Part shown: in pieces, positions 23,376 through 30,919 of the stretch | How positions within the stretch are numbered: position 1 is the first letter of the stretch | Layout of the letters: each line of letters begins with the position of its first letter | Source of the DNA: Aminicella lysinilytica | GTDB lineage: Bacteria > Bacillota > Clostridia > Peptostreptococcales > Anaerovoracaceae | Length of the DNA stretch: 35,627 nucleotides | Direction: 5' to 3' | Assembly: GCF_004362975.1 (NCBI RefSeq) | Contig: NZ_SNXO01000025.1 | Span: 1-35,627, forward strand | Program-made: the position numbers and the translations under genes | The notes under the pieces: model-generated | Databases searched by the model: none | Told to the model about the DNA's origin: nothing | The model's input: the letters and a program-made list of their open reading frames with translations, nothing else

Positions 23376-23714
23376 CTATTCCTTCATCTCGTATTTCTCG
23401 CACCAGTCGCTGAGGCTGTCCAGTATCGGGATCAGGTCGTCGCAGGCCTTGGTCGTGCGATACTCCACCCGGGCCGGCACCTCCATAAACTCGTGGCGCG
23501 TCACCAGGCCGCACTCCTCCAGCTCCTTCAGAGCCTTGGCCAGAACCGTGTTCGAAATCCCGTCAAGCCTTTGTTTCAGATGGTTGTAGCGGATGCTTCC
23601 TCCGTTGTTCAGAGAGCAGATGATCTGCATTTTCCACTTGCCGCCGATGAGCTGCATGGCCCGATTCAGCGGACACTGCTCCATACACGGGCAGCTGTAA
23701 TGAGTCTCTATCAT
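23376..23714 (-). CDS. HxlR-family transcriptional regulator
   Basis: 112 residues. The N-terminal cysteines (YSCPCMEQCPLNRAMQLIGG), KWKMQIICSLNNGGSIRYNH, the recognition helix GISNTVLAKALKELEECGLV and the wing VPARVEYRTT are those of MarR-like HxlR regulators, many of which sense aldehydes or redox state through a cysteine. RBS AGGAGGAGATTACC. It is divergent from the LysE exporter gene, which is therefore its probable target. Confidence 0.92.
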   Translation of the reverse strand: MIETHYSCPCMEQCPLNRAMQLIGGKWKMQIICSLNNGGSIRYNHLKQRLDGISNTVLAKALKELEECGLVTRHEFMEVPARVEYRTTKACDDLIPILDSLSDWCEKYEMKE

Positions 23715-23727
23715 GGTAATCTCCTCC

Positions 23728-23792
23728 TTACCTGGTAATAAAAAAAACAGTATTGCGGTAATTCATACCTCTGCTATAATAATACTAGGTAA
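23728..23792. promoter_or_regulatory. HxlR-lysE intergenic promoter with flanking GGTAA boxes
   Basis: TTACCTGGTAA at 23728-23738 and TACTAGGTAA at 23783-23792 share GGTAATAAA. Between them lies a plus-strand TTGCGG (23753-23758), 16-base spacer and TATAAT (23775-23780). The two boxes are candidate HxlR sites controlling both genes. Confidence 0.45.
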
Positions 23793-23927
23793 TAAATAAA
23801 GAGTAAAGAACTTTTTGTTACCATTGACAAAATATTTCAACAAATCGCAGAAAATCTTCGTCCGGCGCCGGCAAATGTCGACCGCATTCGACTATTTTCG
23901 GCATAATAGCAGAATCAAGGAGATTAT

Positions 23928-24551
23928 ATGGCATTTTTTATTCAAGGACTCATGCTGGGCTTTGCATACGTAGCGCCCATCGGCGTGCAGAACATGTTCG
24001 TCATCAACACGGCCATGACCCAGCGCCGCCGCCGCGTCTACGCGACAGCATTTATAGTTATGTTTTTCGACATCACCCTGGCCGTGGCGTGCTTCTTCGG
24101 CGTTGGCGCAATCATGAAAGCCTCTTTGTGGCTTGAGCTCATCGTCCTGGGCGTCGGCTCCATCATCGTGATCCTCATGGGCATCAGCCTCGTCCGCGCC
24201 CATGACACCATGGACACCAGCACCAAAGTCGACATCCCCATTCTGAAGGTCATCGCGCAGGCCTGCGTCGTGACCTGGTTCAACCCACAGGCCCTCATCG
24301 ACGGCTCCATGATGCTCGGCGCTTTCCGCGCGTCCCTCCCGGGCGCAAAGGGTACTTTGTTCATCATCGGCGTGTCGATCGCGTCTATGTGCTGGTGGCT
24401 CGGCCTGTCAACGGTCGTCTCCCTTCTGAGCACAAAAATCACCGACAAAATGCTCCGCGTGGTCAATGTGGTCTGCGGAATTATCATAATGTTCTACGGC
24501 TGCAAACTGGCCTGGAGCTTCATCGAACTAGCGATGAAAATGTTCGGATAA
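23928..24551 (+). CDS. LysE/ArgO-family amino-acid exporter
   Basis: 207 residues with six membrane segments. The N-terminal signature GFAYVAPIGVQNMFVI and the central TWFNPQALIDGSMMLG, with the conserved NP, define the LysE family that exports basic amino acids or related compounds through the cytoplasmic membrane. AAGGAGATTAT precedes ATG. The gene is divergent from hxlR-like and followed by a strong terminator. The actual substrate is not known. Confidence 0.92.
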   Translation: MAFFIQGLMLGFAYVAPIGVQNMFVINTAMTQRRRRVYATAFIVMFFDITLAVACFFGVGAIMKASLWLELIVLGVGSIIVILMGISLVRAHDTMDTSTKVDIPILKVIAQACVVTWFNPQALIDGSMMLGAFRASLPGAKGTLFIIGVSIASMCWWLGLSTVVSLLSTKITDKMLRVVNVVCGIIIMFYGCKLAWSFIELAMKMFG

Positions 24552-24615
24552 TATGGCATATAGTTGAAGGCCGTCGGCTTTCTGATTTACCTACAATATA
24601 TCCTTCCAGAAAAAA

Positions 24616-24654
24616 GGCTGTAGCAATTGCAATTGCTACAGCCCTTTGCATTTT
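24616..24654 (+). terminator. Intrinsic terminator of the LysE gene
   Basis: GGCTGTAGCAATT-GC-AATTGCTACAGCC, a perfect 13-bp stem, followed by CTTTGCATTTT; 65 bases after the stop. AAAAAA on the other side could let it work in both directions. Confidence 0.8.
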
Positions 24655-25155
24655 ACGGTGATCTGGCGGCCAGGCGCCGGGGGCAGTTCCGGAACTGGCC
24701 CCCGCAGACATTTCCGGAGCTGGCCGCCGCAGACATTTCCGGAGCTGGCCGCCGCAGACATTTCCGGAGCTGGCCGCCGCCCGCAGACATGTTTTCCAAC
24801 AAAACCCGGTTTCAGGCCTCCAAAAAAAGAACTTTCCACAGAAAGGTCATAAATCTAATCCATTATATGGTATATTTACCATATAATTGTTGTTCATGAG
24901 GGCAAATCATCATTTCTATAAGCTCATTTCCTCATCGAATCAACTAACTCCGCAACATTTGCTCTTGAAAACCTCCAAACCGTGCGCGAGTTCTGCCTGG
25001 AGAGCCGAAATATGGCGTTTTGTCGGAAAACATGTCTGGCCAGCAAATCCGCCAGCCCAGCAAAACATCTCCGGCCAGCAAATCCGCCGGCCCAGCAAAA
25101 CACCTCCGGCCAGCAAATCCGCCATCCCAGCAAATCCGCCGGCCCAGCAACCTGT
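24655..25155. repeat. Intergenic region with two tandem-repeat blocks
   Basis: No gene is supported. Block one, 24682-24790, has 25-bp units starting at 24703, 24728 and 24753 (core CATTTCCGGAGCTGGCCGC) plus partial ends. Block two, 25038-25150, has 35-bp units starting at 25038, 25073 and 25108 (core GGCCAGCAAATCCGCC). Long frames across these blocks are translated repeats. Confidence 0.75.
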
Positions 25156-25183
25156 TTGCCCGGCAGGCCAAGTGTGGTATAAT
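25156..25183 (+). promoter_or_regulatory. Promoter of deoC
   Basis: TTGCCC (25156-25161), a 16-base spacer and TATAAT (25178-25183), 27 bases before the deoC ATG, so the leader is about 20 bases. Confidence 0.65.
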
Positions 25184-25210
25184 AGTTCCATATCAAAAGG
25201 GAGGATCATC

Positions 25211-25882
25211 ATGAAAGAGATCAAGAATATAAACAGATACATCGACCACACTTTGTTAAAAGCCGACGCGACGCCGGACGATATAAAGAAGCTTTGTGAC
25301 GAAGCACGGAAATACAATTTCTATTCCGTCTGCGTCAACTCATGCAATGTGGAGCTGGCAGCAGCCCAGCTCGAAAACAGCCCGGTGAAAGTCGCCTGCG
25401 TAGTAGGCTTCCCTTTGGGCGCCGTGGAAACCAGCGCCAAAGCCTACGAGGCTGACACCGCCTGCGCCAAGGGTGCCGACGAAATCGACATGGTCATGAA
25501 TATCGGCGCCATGAAAGCCGGCGACTACGAGGCCGTCCTCGACGACATGGCCACAGTGGCCTCCATGGTCTACGACAACGACGCCATCCTGAAAGTCATC
25601 CTGGAAACCTGCCTCCTGAGCGACGCGGAAATCGTCAAAGCCTGTAAACTGGCTGTCGAGGCCCAGGTGGATTTTGTTAAAACTTCCACGGGATTTTCCA
25701 CTGGCGGCGCCACAGTTGCAGACGTCAGACTCATGCGCCAGGCAGTTGGCGACCAGTGCAAAATAAAAGCCAGCGGCGGCATCCATGATTATGCCACGGC
25801 CGCGGCTTTGATTGAAGCCGGCGCAGACCGTATCGGTGCCAGCGCTTCTATTGCAATAGTTACGGGCGCGCCAGCGAAATAG
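25211..25882 (+). CDS. deoC: Deoxyribose-phosphate aldolase
   Basis: 223 residues, full length. The enzyme splits 2-deoxyribose 5-phosphate into glyceraldehyde 3-phosphate and acetaldehyde in deoxynucleoside breakdown. Asp93 in EIDMVMNIGA, Lys157 in FVKTSTGFSTGGAT (Schiff base) and Lys186 in IKASGGI are present. GGGAGGATCATC precedes ATG 25211; an in-frame upstream extension to 24887 is repeat-derived and rejected. It stands alone on the plus strand, with its own promoter and a downstream terminator. The last codons (GAPAK) are the first copy of a tandem array that continues past the stop. Confidence 0.95.
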   Translation: MKEIKNINRYIDHTLLKADATPDDIKKLCDEARKYNFYSVCVNSCNVELAAAQLENSPVKVACVVGFPLGAVETSAKAYEADTACAKGADEIDMVMNIGAMKAGDYEAVLDDMATVASMVYDNDAILKVILETCLLSDAEIVKACKLAVEAQVDFVKTSTGFSTGGATVADVRLMRQAVGDQCKIKASGGIHDYATAAALIEAGADRIGASASIAIVTGAPAK

Positions 25883-25989
25883 CACGCGCCAGAGAAATAG
25901 CACGTGCCAGCGAAACAAGCGCGCCAGCGAAATAGCACGTGCCTGCGAAATAAGAGTGCCAGATAAATAGCACGTGCCAACGAAATAAG
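25867..25989 (+). repeat. 17-18-bp tandem repeat starting in the last deoC codons
   Basis: About seven degenerate units of GCGCCAGCGAAATAGCAC type run from the end of deoC into the intergenic region. Several units reproduce the AAATAG or AAATAA that ends the gene, so loss of one stop would be caught quickly. Confidence 0.8.
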
Positions 25990-25996
25990 AGCAGTA

Positions 25997-26024
25997 AAAA
26001 CGCCGCCCATCCGGACGGCGTTTT
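25997..26024. terminator. Bidirectional terminator between deoC and the dehydrogenase gene
   Basis: AAAACGCCG and CGGCGTTTT (9 bp) around CCCATCCGGA; both genes converge on it, with T or A runs on both sides. Confidence 0.8.
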
Positions 26025-26064
26025 ACATTGCGATTTCTGCGGCGGGCCGAGGCCCACGCTTCTT

Positions 26065-27015
26065 CTACAGCATCTTCCTGGTTTTGCTACCTCTCTTCCA
26101 CAATCCTATATTCTCGAAAACCATGGCGGCCCTGCGGTCGATGGACTCGCGGGTGTCGAAGCCAACATGTGGAGTGCAGACCAGTCCGGGCGCTCCGATA
26201 AGCGGATGATCTGCGGCCAGCGGCGGATCCTTCTCGTAGACATCGATGCCTGCGAAAATCTTTCCGGCCTTCAGGGCTGCGGCCAATGCTTCCGTATCCA
26301 CGACCGGTCCGCGGGAAGTGTTGATCAGAATTGCGCCCTGCTTCATTTCTCCGACTTCCTTGGAACCGATGAGCCCCTTGGTATCAGCCGTCAGCGGCGT
26401 ATGAACAGAAACGATATCCGCTTCCTTCATCAGCTGATCCAGCGGCATGTACTTGATGCCCAGAGACTTGGCGGCAGCACGCTCACTGCGGCTGTAGCCT
26501 ATGAGATTACATTTGAAAGCTTTGAACAATTCCGCGGTACGGCAGCCGATGGCTCCCGTGCCGACAATGCCAACCCTGCGGCCCGCCAGCTCGTGGCCCG
26601 CCAGAGAACCTTTGCCCTCGCAAGCCTGCACAGCCGCGTTGCATTTTGTTATATTTCTCAGGCAGTCCAAAGTCAGGCCCAGGGCCAGCTCCGCAACTGC
26701 GTCATCACAATATCCGCCCGTGTTGTAAATCGCCACGCCGCGGTTTTTGCACGCCTCAGTGTCCACGTGGTCGATGCCAACAAAGGCTACCGAAATCATC
26801 TTCAGGTTCTTGTCGGCCTCGATGACTGCGCCGGGCAGCGGATGGTTGGCGATCATCAGAACTTCAGCGTCGTCTGCGCGCTTGATCAGCTCGTCCACAT
26901 CCGTGGTCACCGTGTCGTAAGCAGTGAATTTGTGGCCCTGGTTTATGAGTTCAGCCGCAAAACCGGCCAGCATGTCCTCGGACACGCCCAGGGGCTCCAT
27001 TAAAACTATTTTCAT
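26065..27015 (-). CDS. D-isomer 2-hydroxyacid dehydrogenase
   Basis: 316 residues. NAD-binding VGIVGTGAIGCRTAELF (GxGxxG at 152-157), INTSRGPVVD with catalytic Arg235, the Glu in IDVYEKDPP near 261 and His283 in CTPHVGFD form the expected Arg-Glu-His set. The family reduces 2-keto acids or oxidises D-2-hydroxyacids (phosphoglycerate, lactate, glycerate and others); the substrate is not resolved. It follows the glutamate-synthase-like gene by 11 bases, so the two are one operon. AGGAGG before ATG 27015. Confidence 0.92.
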   Translation of the reverse strand: MKIVLMEPLGVSEDMLAGFAAELINQGHKFTAYDTVTTDVDELIKRADDAEVLMIANHPLPGAVIEADKNLKMISVAFVGIDHVDTEACKNRGVAIYNTGGYCDDAVAELALGLTLDCLRNITKCNAAVQACEGKGSLAGHELAGRRVGIVGTGAIGCRTAELFKAFKCNLIGYSRSERAAAKSLGIKYMPLDQLMKEADIVSVHTPLTADTKGLIGSKEVGEMKQGAILINTSRGPVVDTEALAAALKAGKIFAGIDVYEKDPPLAADHPLIGAPGLVCTPHVGFDTRESIDRRAAMVFENIGLWKRGSKTRKML

Positions 27016-27026
27016 GTGTAATCCTC

Positions 27027-28538
27027 CTATATTCGCGCGATCAGGTCCCTGGCCTCAGGTGTCAGCGGGATCAGGTCGGTCTTATCGAAATATTTAATGT
27101 CGAATTTCCGGTTCAGGGCGCCGAAATGCTGGAGCCCGAAGCCGATTTTGTTCAGGTACGAGAATACGCCGATGGCGCCCGGGGCGAAATCTCTGGCCTC
27201 AGTTCCGTAAATGGCGCAAAGATCCGGCAGGTCTCCGAAAATGTCGTTTATTGTCGTTCCGTAGTCCTTGAATCTGTCGGGAACATTGCCGGCCTTGATG
27301 GCCTTCCCGATGTTGTCGGCGCTCATGGCCGCAGCCATGGAAGCCCTGCAAAGACCCACGCCCGTGACCTTGCCGCTGCCCATAGCCAGGGCTTTGAACA
27401 CGCCATCCTCCGACGCGAATCCGCCCGTTATGATTATGGCAGGAAGCTGGCAGCCTTCCGCCTCCAGTTTTCCGACAATTTCCACCAGCTTGCCCTCCAG
27501 GGAAACCGTCGGCAGGCACCACTCATTGATCATTTTGCACGGGCTGTAGCCACTGCCGCCGCCTGCGCCGTCGAAGGTGACCATGTCTACTTTGTTCGCC
27601 GATGCGATGCGCAAAACTCTCTCTATGTCTGACGGGTCGAAGCCGGCCATTTTGAAATACACGTTTTTCAGGCCCAGCCTGCGCAACTCCGCCAGCCGCT
27701 TCGCAAAGAATTCTTCGTCCCACTGGGGCAGCCTGCCGTACATGTAAAAGTTAGGGCAAACGCCTTTCTCGTGAGCATCCAGGGTTTCCTGCGCAAAAGG
27801 ATCCGGGCGGACGATGCTGCCCATCTTTGCCTTTGCCTGGGCTTCTTTCAGGTCCTTCAGTCTGTTGACCGGCTGGGTGCCCTTGGCCGACTGACCGAAC
27901 TTGAATTCCAGGGCCTCGGCTCCGTATTTGGTAATGGCGATCTCAGGCACGCCGACCATGTCGTCGTCAACATTGCACTGCGGCACGATCTGGCCGTAAC
28001 CGCGATAATACTTCCTGAAGCAATCCAGTATCTCGCCCATCAAAGGGAAATCTACGACTTTTCCCTTTTCCATGCGCAGGTTCGGATCCTTGCTCTTGGA
28101 ATCCTCGCCGACCATGCATGTAACGCCCGCCATAGCGGCGCCGCTGAAATAGTCGTGCCAGTCCAGCTTGATGAGGGCCGGCAATATAACAGGAAGGGCC
28201 ATTTTCACCGGATTGATCGTCCCGTACTCCACGCCCAGTTTCACATTATATATCTCGGCGTCCTCATATGTAGGGGCCGCGCCCTGGGCGCCGAAAACTC
28301 TTCCGTTTATATTAAAATGTGAATAATCGAAGGGATATACTTTCTCGGAAGCGATCTGGTTAGCTCCCGTAGTCGTAGGATAAACTGTCCTCTTGCCGAG
28401 GACGGCTGCCAATCCCAATTCGCATACTGACTTGCAGTCCTCTGTGCACATAGAGCACATGCCCGACGAAGCCATGATATATTTGCTGTTGTTGCGGGTC
28501 CATTGGTAACCCGAACTTAAAGACGGTGAATAAGACAT
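27027..28538 (-). CDS. FMN-binding glutamate synthase family protein
   Basis: 503 residues, corresponding to the FMN/Fe-S alpha-barrel part of glutamate synthase without the amidotransferase or NADPH subunits. An N-terminal cysteine cluster (GMCSMCTEDCKSVCELG) probably binds an Fe-S centre. The barrel includes VDMVTFDGAGGGSGYSP and IIITGGFASEDGVFKALAMG, flavin-binding elements of this family. Stand-alone members occur widely in anaerobes; their reaction is not well defined. GGGAGGTTTACT precedes ATG. It is cotranscribed with the 2-hydroxyacid dehydrogenase. Confidence 0.9.
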   Translation of the reverse strand: MSYSPSLSSGYQWTRNNSKYIMASSGMCSMCTEDCKSVCELGLAAVLGKRTVYPTTTGANQIASEKVYPFDYSHFNINGRVFGAQGAAPTYEDAEIYNVKLGVEYGTINPVKMALPVILPALIKLDWHDYFSGAAMAGVTCMVGEDSKSKDPNLRMEKGKVVDFPLMGEILDCFRKYYRGYGQIVPQCNVDDDMVGVPEIAITKYGAEALEFKFGQSAKGTQPVNRLKDLKEAQAKAKMGSIVRPDPFAQETLDAHEKGVCPNFYMYGRLPQWDEEFFAKRLAELRRLGLKNVYFKMAGFDPSDIERVLRIASANKVDMVTFDGAGGGSGYSPCKMINEWCLPTVSLEGKLVEIVGKLEAEGCQLPAIIITGGFASEDGVFKALAMGSGKVTGVGLCRASMAAAMSADNIGKAIKAGNVPDRFKDYGTTINDIFGDLPDLCAIYGTEARDFAPGAIGVFSYLNKIGFGLQHFGALNRKFDIKYFDKTDLIPLTPEARDLIARI

Positions 28539-28572
28539 AGTAAACCTCCCTGCTAAAGTTACTGATTGCTCT

Positions 28573-28585
28573 CGTGATTCTCACG
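28573..28585. promoter_or_regulatory. Small inverted repeat in the glutamate-synthase-like leader
   Basis: CGTGA-TTC-TCACG, 35 bases before the ATG of the gene; possible operator or simple hairpin. Confidence 0.25.
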
Positions 28586-28591
28586 ATTCCG

Positions 28592-28677
28592 CTTCAATTC
28601 AGCGTCGGTCTCTGCGGTCGGCGCTTCTTGCTTCAACTTCGCGTCGGCCTCTGCGATCGACGCTCCTTGCTTCAATT
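28592..28677 (-). repeat. 39-bp tandem repeat, about 2.2 units
   Basis: Units start at 28592, 28631 and 28670 with CTTCAA on the plus strand and share GCGTCGG(T/C)CTCTGCG. The repeat lies between the glutamate-synthase-like gene and the broken phosphoesterase gene, and the open frame of the latter runs into it (ARSVDRRGRREVEARSADRR). Confidence 0.8.
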
Positions 28678-29058
28678 ATATCACACTGCACTGCGGCGGC
28701 GCAGAAATAATGGTGGCAACAATGGATAAAAATACCCGGCGGATTTGGGAAATCCTTTGCCGGGTCAAAAATGTTCAGAAAATGTTTTTTTGTCTCTTGG
28801 CTGAAATTCTTGGGATCGTGATTTCCGCGGATAAGAATCTTGTTACCACTGAGTCTTTGCAATATCTCTGGCCATTTTTCCTCTTCATCCCATATGAGAT
28901 CCCCCCAAAATGTAAATATTATCCTTTTCCTCCACAGCGGCGTTCCAGTTGTCAATTAGGGTCCTATCCATATCCTCCACATCTGCGAATTGGCGGTGGT
29001 CAAAGCCTATGATATTGGCATGCCCAAGGTGCATGTCAGCTATGTAAAAATTCCTCAT
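28599..29058 (-). pseudogene. Metallophosphoesterase, frameshifted and 3'-truncated
   Basis: The first part (MRNFYIADMHLGHANIIGFD, then MDRTLIDNWNAAVEEKDNIY) has the DxH metal motif; after ILG it runs into a stop. A second frame continues DLIWDEEEKWPEILQRLSGN and KILIRGNHD, the NHD motif of the same fold. The shift falls at a run of six G (C at 28901-28906 on the plus strand); five would restore the frame. The C-terminal GHxH region is missing: after FIHCCHHYF the frame ends in tandem-repeat sequence. It is therefore a decayed relative of YfcE-like or small calcineurin-type phosphodiesterases. A sequencing error could explain the shift but not the lost end. Confidence 0.8.
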
Positions 29059-29078
29059 TACGATCCCCTCTTTCCCGG

Positions 29079-29381
29079 TTACTTTTCTGCCGATTCTGTG
29101 GCATCAGGCAAAAACTCTATCCTCAAAGTCATGCCCATACCCTGAGCAAGTCGCTTCAATGTACGGACAGATGGGTTTCCGTTTCCATGCTCCAACTTGC
29201 TGATGTCACCTTGCGCGATCCCGGTGACTGTCGACAATTCTTTCTGCGTCAGTCCGGAAGTTCTCCGTGCATCTATAATTGCCTGAATAATAGCACGCTC
29301 CGGTTGAAGATTATTATATTCCTCACTGAATTCCGGATTTTGCAACTGTTCCTGCAGGAAATCATCAAATTTTGCTGTCAT
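29079..29381 (-). CDS. XRE-family HTH regulator, antitoxin-like
   Basis: 100 residues with one Cro/CI-type helix-turn-helix at about 42-80: GLTQKELSTVTGIAQGDISK and GNGNPSVRTLKRLAQGMGM. The size and N-terminal segment resemble HigA-type antitoxins, but no toxin gene is found beside it; only a 10-codon frame precedes it. AAGGTG lies before ATG 29381. A TTGACA-17-TATTAT promoter is close upstream and overlaps an AT-rich palindrome, so autoregulation is likely. Confidence 0.85.
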   Translation of the reverse strand: MTAKFDDFLQEQLQNPEFSEEYNNLQPERAIIQAIIDARRTSGLTQKELSTVTGIAQGDISKLEHGNGNPSVRTLKRLAQGMGMTLRIEFLPDATESAEK

Positions 29382-29385
29382 ATTA

Positions 29386-29418
29386 CTACACCTTAACCTC
29401 TACATCAAAGTTTTTCAT
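29386..29418 (-). CDS. 10-codon leader peptide before the XRE gene
   Basis: MKNFDVEVKV then TAG. It has a better ribosome binding site (AAAGGATTTCAA) than the XRE gene and ends four bases before its ATG. It could be a leader that couples translation or the remnant of a lost toxin gene start. Confidence 0.4.
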   Translation of the reverse strand: MKNFDVEVKV

Positions 29419-29436
29419 TTGAAATCCTTTCTTACT

Positions 29437-29465
29437 ATAATATATGTTATATCCTATATTGTCAA
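29437..29465 (-). promoter_or_regulatory. Promoter of the XRE gene
   Basis: TTGACA (29460-29465), 17-base spacer and TATTAT (29437-29442) on the minus strand. The spacer GGATATAACATATATTAT is partly palindromic and a likely repressor site. Confidence 0.7.
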
Positions 29466-29475
29466 TAACTTAGCA

Positions 29476-29509
29476 AATAAAAAACGCAAGGACACTTTAC
29501 ATCCTTGCG
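29476..29509 (-). terminator. Terminator of the GNAT gene
   Basis: Minus strand CGCAAGGA, loop TGTAAAGTG, TCCTTGCG, then TTTTTTATTTG; nine bases after the stop. Classical intrinsic terminator. Confidence 0.85.
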
Positions 29510-29517
29510 CACTTCTG

Positions 29518-30039
29518 TCAAATCCGTTTCTCCAGCAGCACCAGCCTGACGCCGGGTATGCCGCCCAGATCCCATGGGAACACGCCCACCTCAGCGTAGC
29601 CCAGCCTTTTGTAAAATGCCCTTGCCCCGGCGTTCCGCTCGTTGGTGTCGATGCGCAGATACCGGCAGCCCCGGCCCGCGGCGTACTCTTCGAAAAACTC
29701 CATGAACCGCCTGCCGTAGCCTTTGTGCATAACAAAAGGTTCTATGGCCAGCGTGTGCAAAACCATTACTTCTTCGGGCTCCGCGTCGTACTGCCAGTCG
29801 CCCTCGGCGTAGGCGCCCAGCTGGGTCTGGTTGATGATGCAGGTGCCGACGATTTTCCCATCTTCCTCTTCAACAAAAATATCATCCCGGCTCAAAGCCT
29901 CTTCTGCAGTGGCTGCAACCGGGTATATCTCTCTGACCCAGCCGGTAGTCAGCCTGCCCTGCTCCTCAGCCGTGTGCACGTCCGAATACAGATCCACTAT
30001 CCCCTGCAGATCTGCCTTATTTGCTTTTCTGATCAACAC
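29518..30039 (-). CDS. GNAT-family N-acetyltransferase
   Basis: 173 residues, full GNAT length. VLHTLAIEPFVMHKGYGRRF holds the acetyl-CoA loop (Q/RxxGxG/A type, here HKGYGRR), followed by YLRIDTNERNAGARAFYKRL and GYAEVG. The target is unknown. The frame is open upstream into the tRNA gene, so the start was set at GTG 30039, 11 bases after GGAGG; the next codon is TTG. It follows tRNA-Ala on the same strand by about 100 bases. Confidence 0.88.
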   Translation of the reverse strand: MLIRKANKADLQGIVDLYSDVHTAEEQGRLTTGWVREIYPVAATAEEALSRDDIFVEEEDGKIVGTCIINQTQLGAYAEGDWQYDAEPEEVMVLHTLAIEPFVMHKGYGRRFMEFFEEYAAGRGCRYLRIDTNERNAGARAFYKRLGYAEVGVFPWDLGGIPGVRLVLLEKRI

Positions 30040-30143
30040 AGCATTTCCCTCCTCTGCGCCATTCCGATTCTCTGCGCTTTTCCGATTCCTCAGATGAAAA
30101 AACTGCCTGGCGGGGATCGTCCCCATCAGGCAGCTTCTATGTG

Positions 30144-30219
30144 TGGTGGAGATAAGGGGGCTCGAACCCCTGACCTTTTGGATGCCATCCAAACGCTCTC
30201 CCAGCTGAGCTATATCCCC
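30144..30219 (-). tRNA. tRNA-Ala (anticodon GGC)
   Basis: The minus strand starts GGGGATATAGCTCAGCTGGG. The acceptor GGGGATA pairs with TATCTCC, the D stem is GCTC/GAGC, the anticodon stem TTTGG/CCAAA encloses ATGGCAT with GGC at 34-36, and the T arm is AGGGG-TTCGAGC-CCCCT. Encoded CCA end is included. No variable arm. Confidence 0.97.
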
Positions 30220-30347
30220 GAAATCACTCGTGATATAATCTTATACTATCACAGTGGTAAAGTCAACGAAATTTTGGTTGGAATCGAAGCCACCGCAGTG
30301 GAATCGAAGCCGCCGTAGTGGATGGTTACTGAGCTGAATAGCCTCTG
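30220..30347 (+). repeat. Spacer with 20-bp tandem repeat before array copy 2
   Basis: TGGAATCGAAGCC(A/G)CCG(C/T)AG is repeated at 30279 and 30299, with a TGGATGG remainder. No gene is seen. Confidence 0.6.
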
Positions 30348-30701
30348 CGCACGTATCAGGCAAATATCAAAGCCCATAGTGCGGATTTTTCTTTATTGTA
30401 AACCAAAATCGCACTTATTGACTCAATCAAAGGGGTCGAGGTGCGCGTCAATAGTTATATAACCCATACTTGGTATTTTATGGTAGTATATCGGATCTTA
30501 ATCGCACTATTCCTCCTCTGAAACGGCCTATCCGTGCGTGACCAATCGTTGAAATTCCAATACGCGCACCTCCATGCCCTGAGGGCCACTGATAAGTGCG
30601 TAAATCAATTTGGAAACCCGCTAAGTGCACCTTTGTTCCTCGATACAGGGCTAGACGTGCGCGCTCGCACTTATACGACCAAATGGCAACAGGAAGGTGC
30701 G
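30348..30701 (+). repeat. Phased GTGCG array, copy 2
   Basis: CGCAC starts at 30348, 30410, 30503, 30565, 30626 (as TGCAC) and 30666; GTGCG starts at 30379, 30441, 30534, 30596, 30657 and 30697. Every unit keeps N26, and the linkers are 26, 57, 26, 25 and 4, exactly as in the other two copies. The block TTTATTGTAAACC is at 30392-30404. The intervening sequences are only partly similar to copies 1 and 3. The array lies 219 bases before the nuclease-like gene and reads in the same direction. Confidence 0.85.
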
Positions 30702-30919
30702 CGGCAAATTATAATACAGTTCAGAAAACCTTAACCTCCAGACCCGCCAGACGATGGCGCGGTAGAATTATGGTATATTTTGTAATTAATTTACATTTAT
30801 TGGTTGACAAAGCCGCTCATCTGTGGCATGATTACAATTACCAGTTATTGCCAATTAGAATTTGCAGGAAAACCTGGAAGAGAATTCCCAGGAAAACCTG
30901 GAAGAACAGAGGAGGACTT
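30702..30919 (+). promoter_or_regulatory. Upstream region of the PD-(D/E)XK gene
   Basis: Contains TTGACA at 30804-30809 with CATGAT 17 bases later (a weak promoter) and a 24-bp direct repeat with core CAGGAAAACCTGGAAGA at 30865 and 30889, just before the ribosome binding site. The repeated core holds a small inverted repeat (CCAGG/CCTGG). Confidence 0.4.

Noticed and set aside
24887-25210. N-terminal extension of deoC
   Set aside because: The extension consists of tandem repeats and precedes the deoC promoter and ribosome binding site.
30144-30219. tRNA-Ala as an attachment site of an integrated element
   Set aside because: No second copy of the tRNA 3' end and no integrase gene were noticed in the window.
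30348-30701. GTGCG arrays as a multi-stem non-coding RNA
   Set aside because: GTGCG and CGCAC could pair, and the 4-base loop between motifs ten and eleven looks like a hairpin, but the adjoining base is often a mismatch and is kept by site rather than by covariation. Kept open as an alternative, not called.
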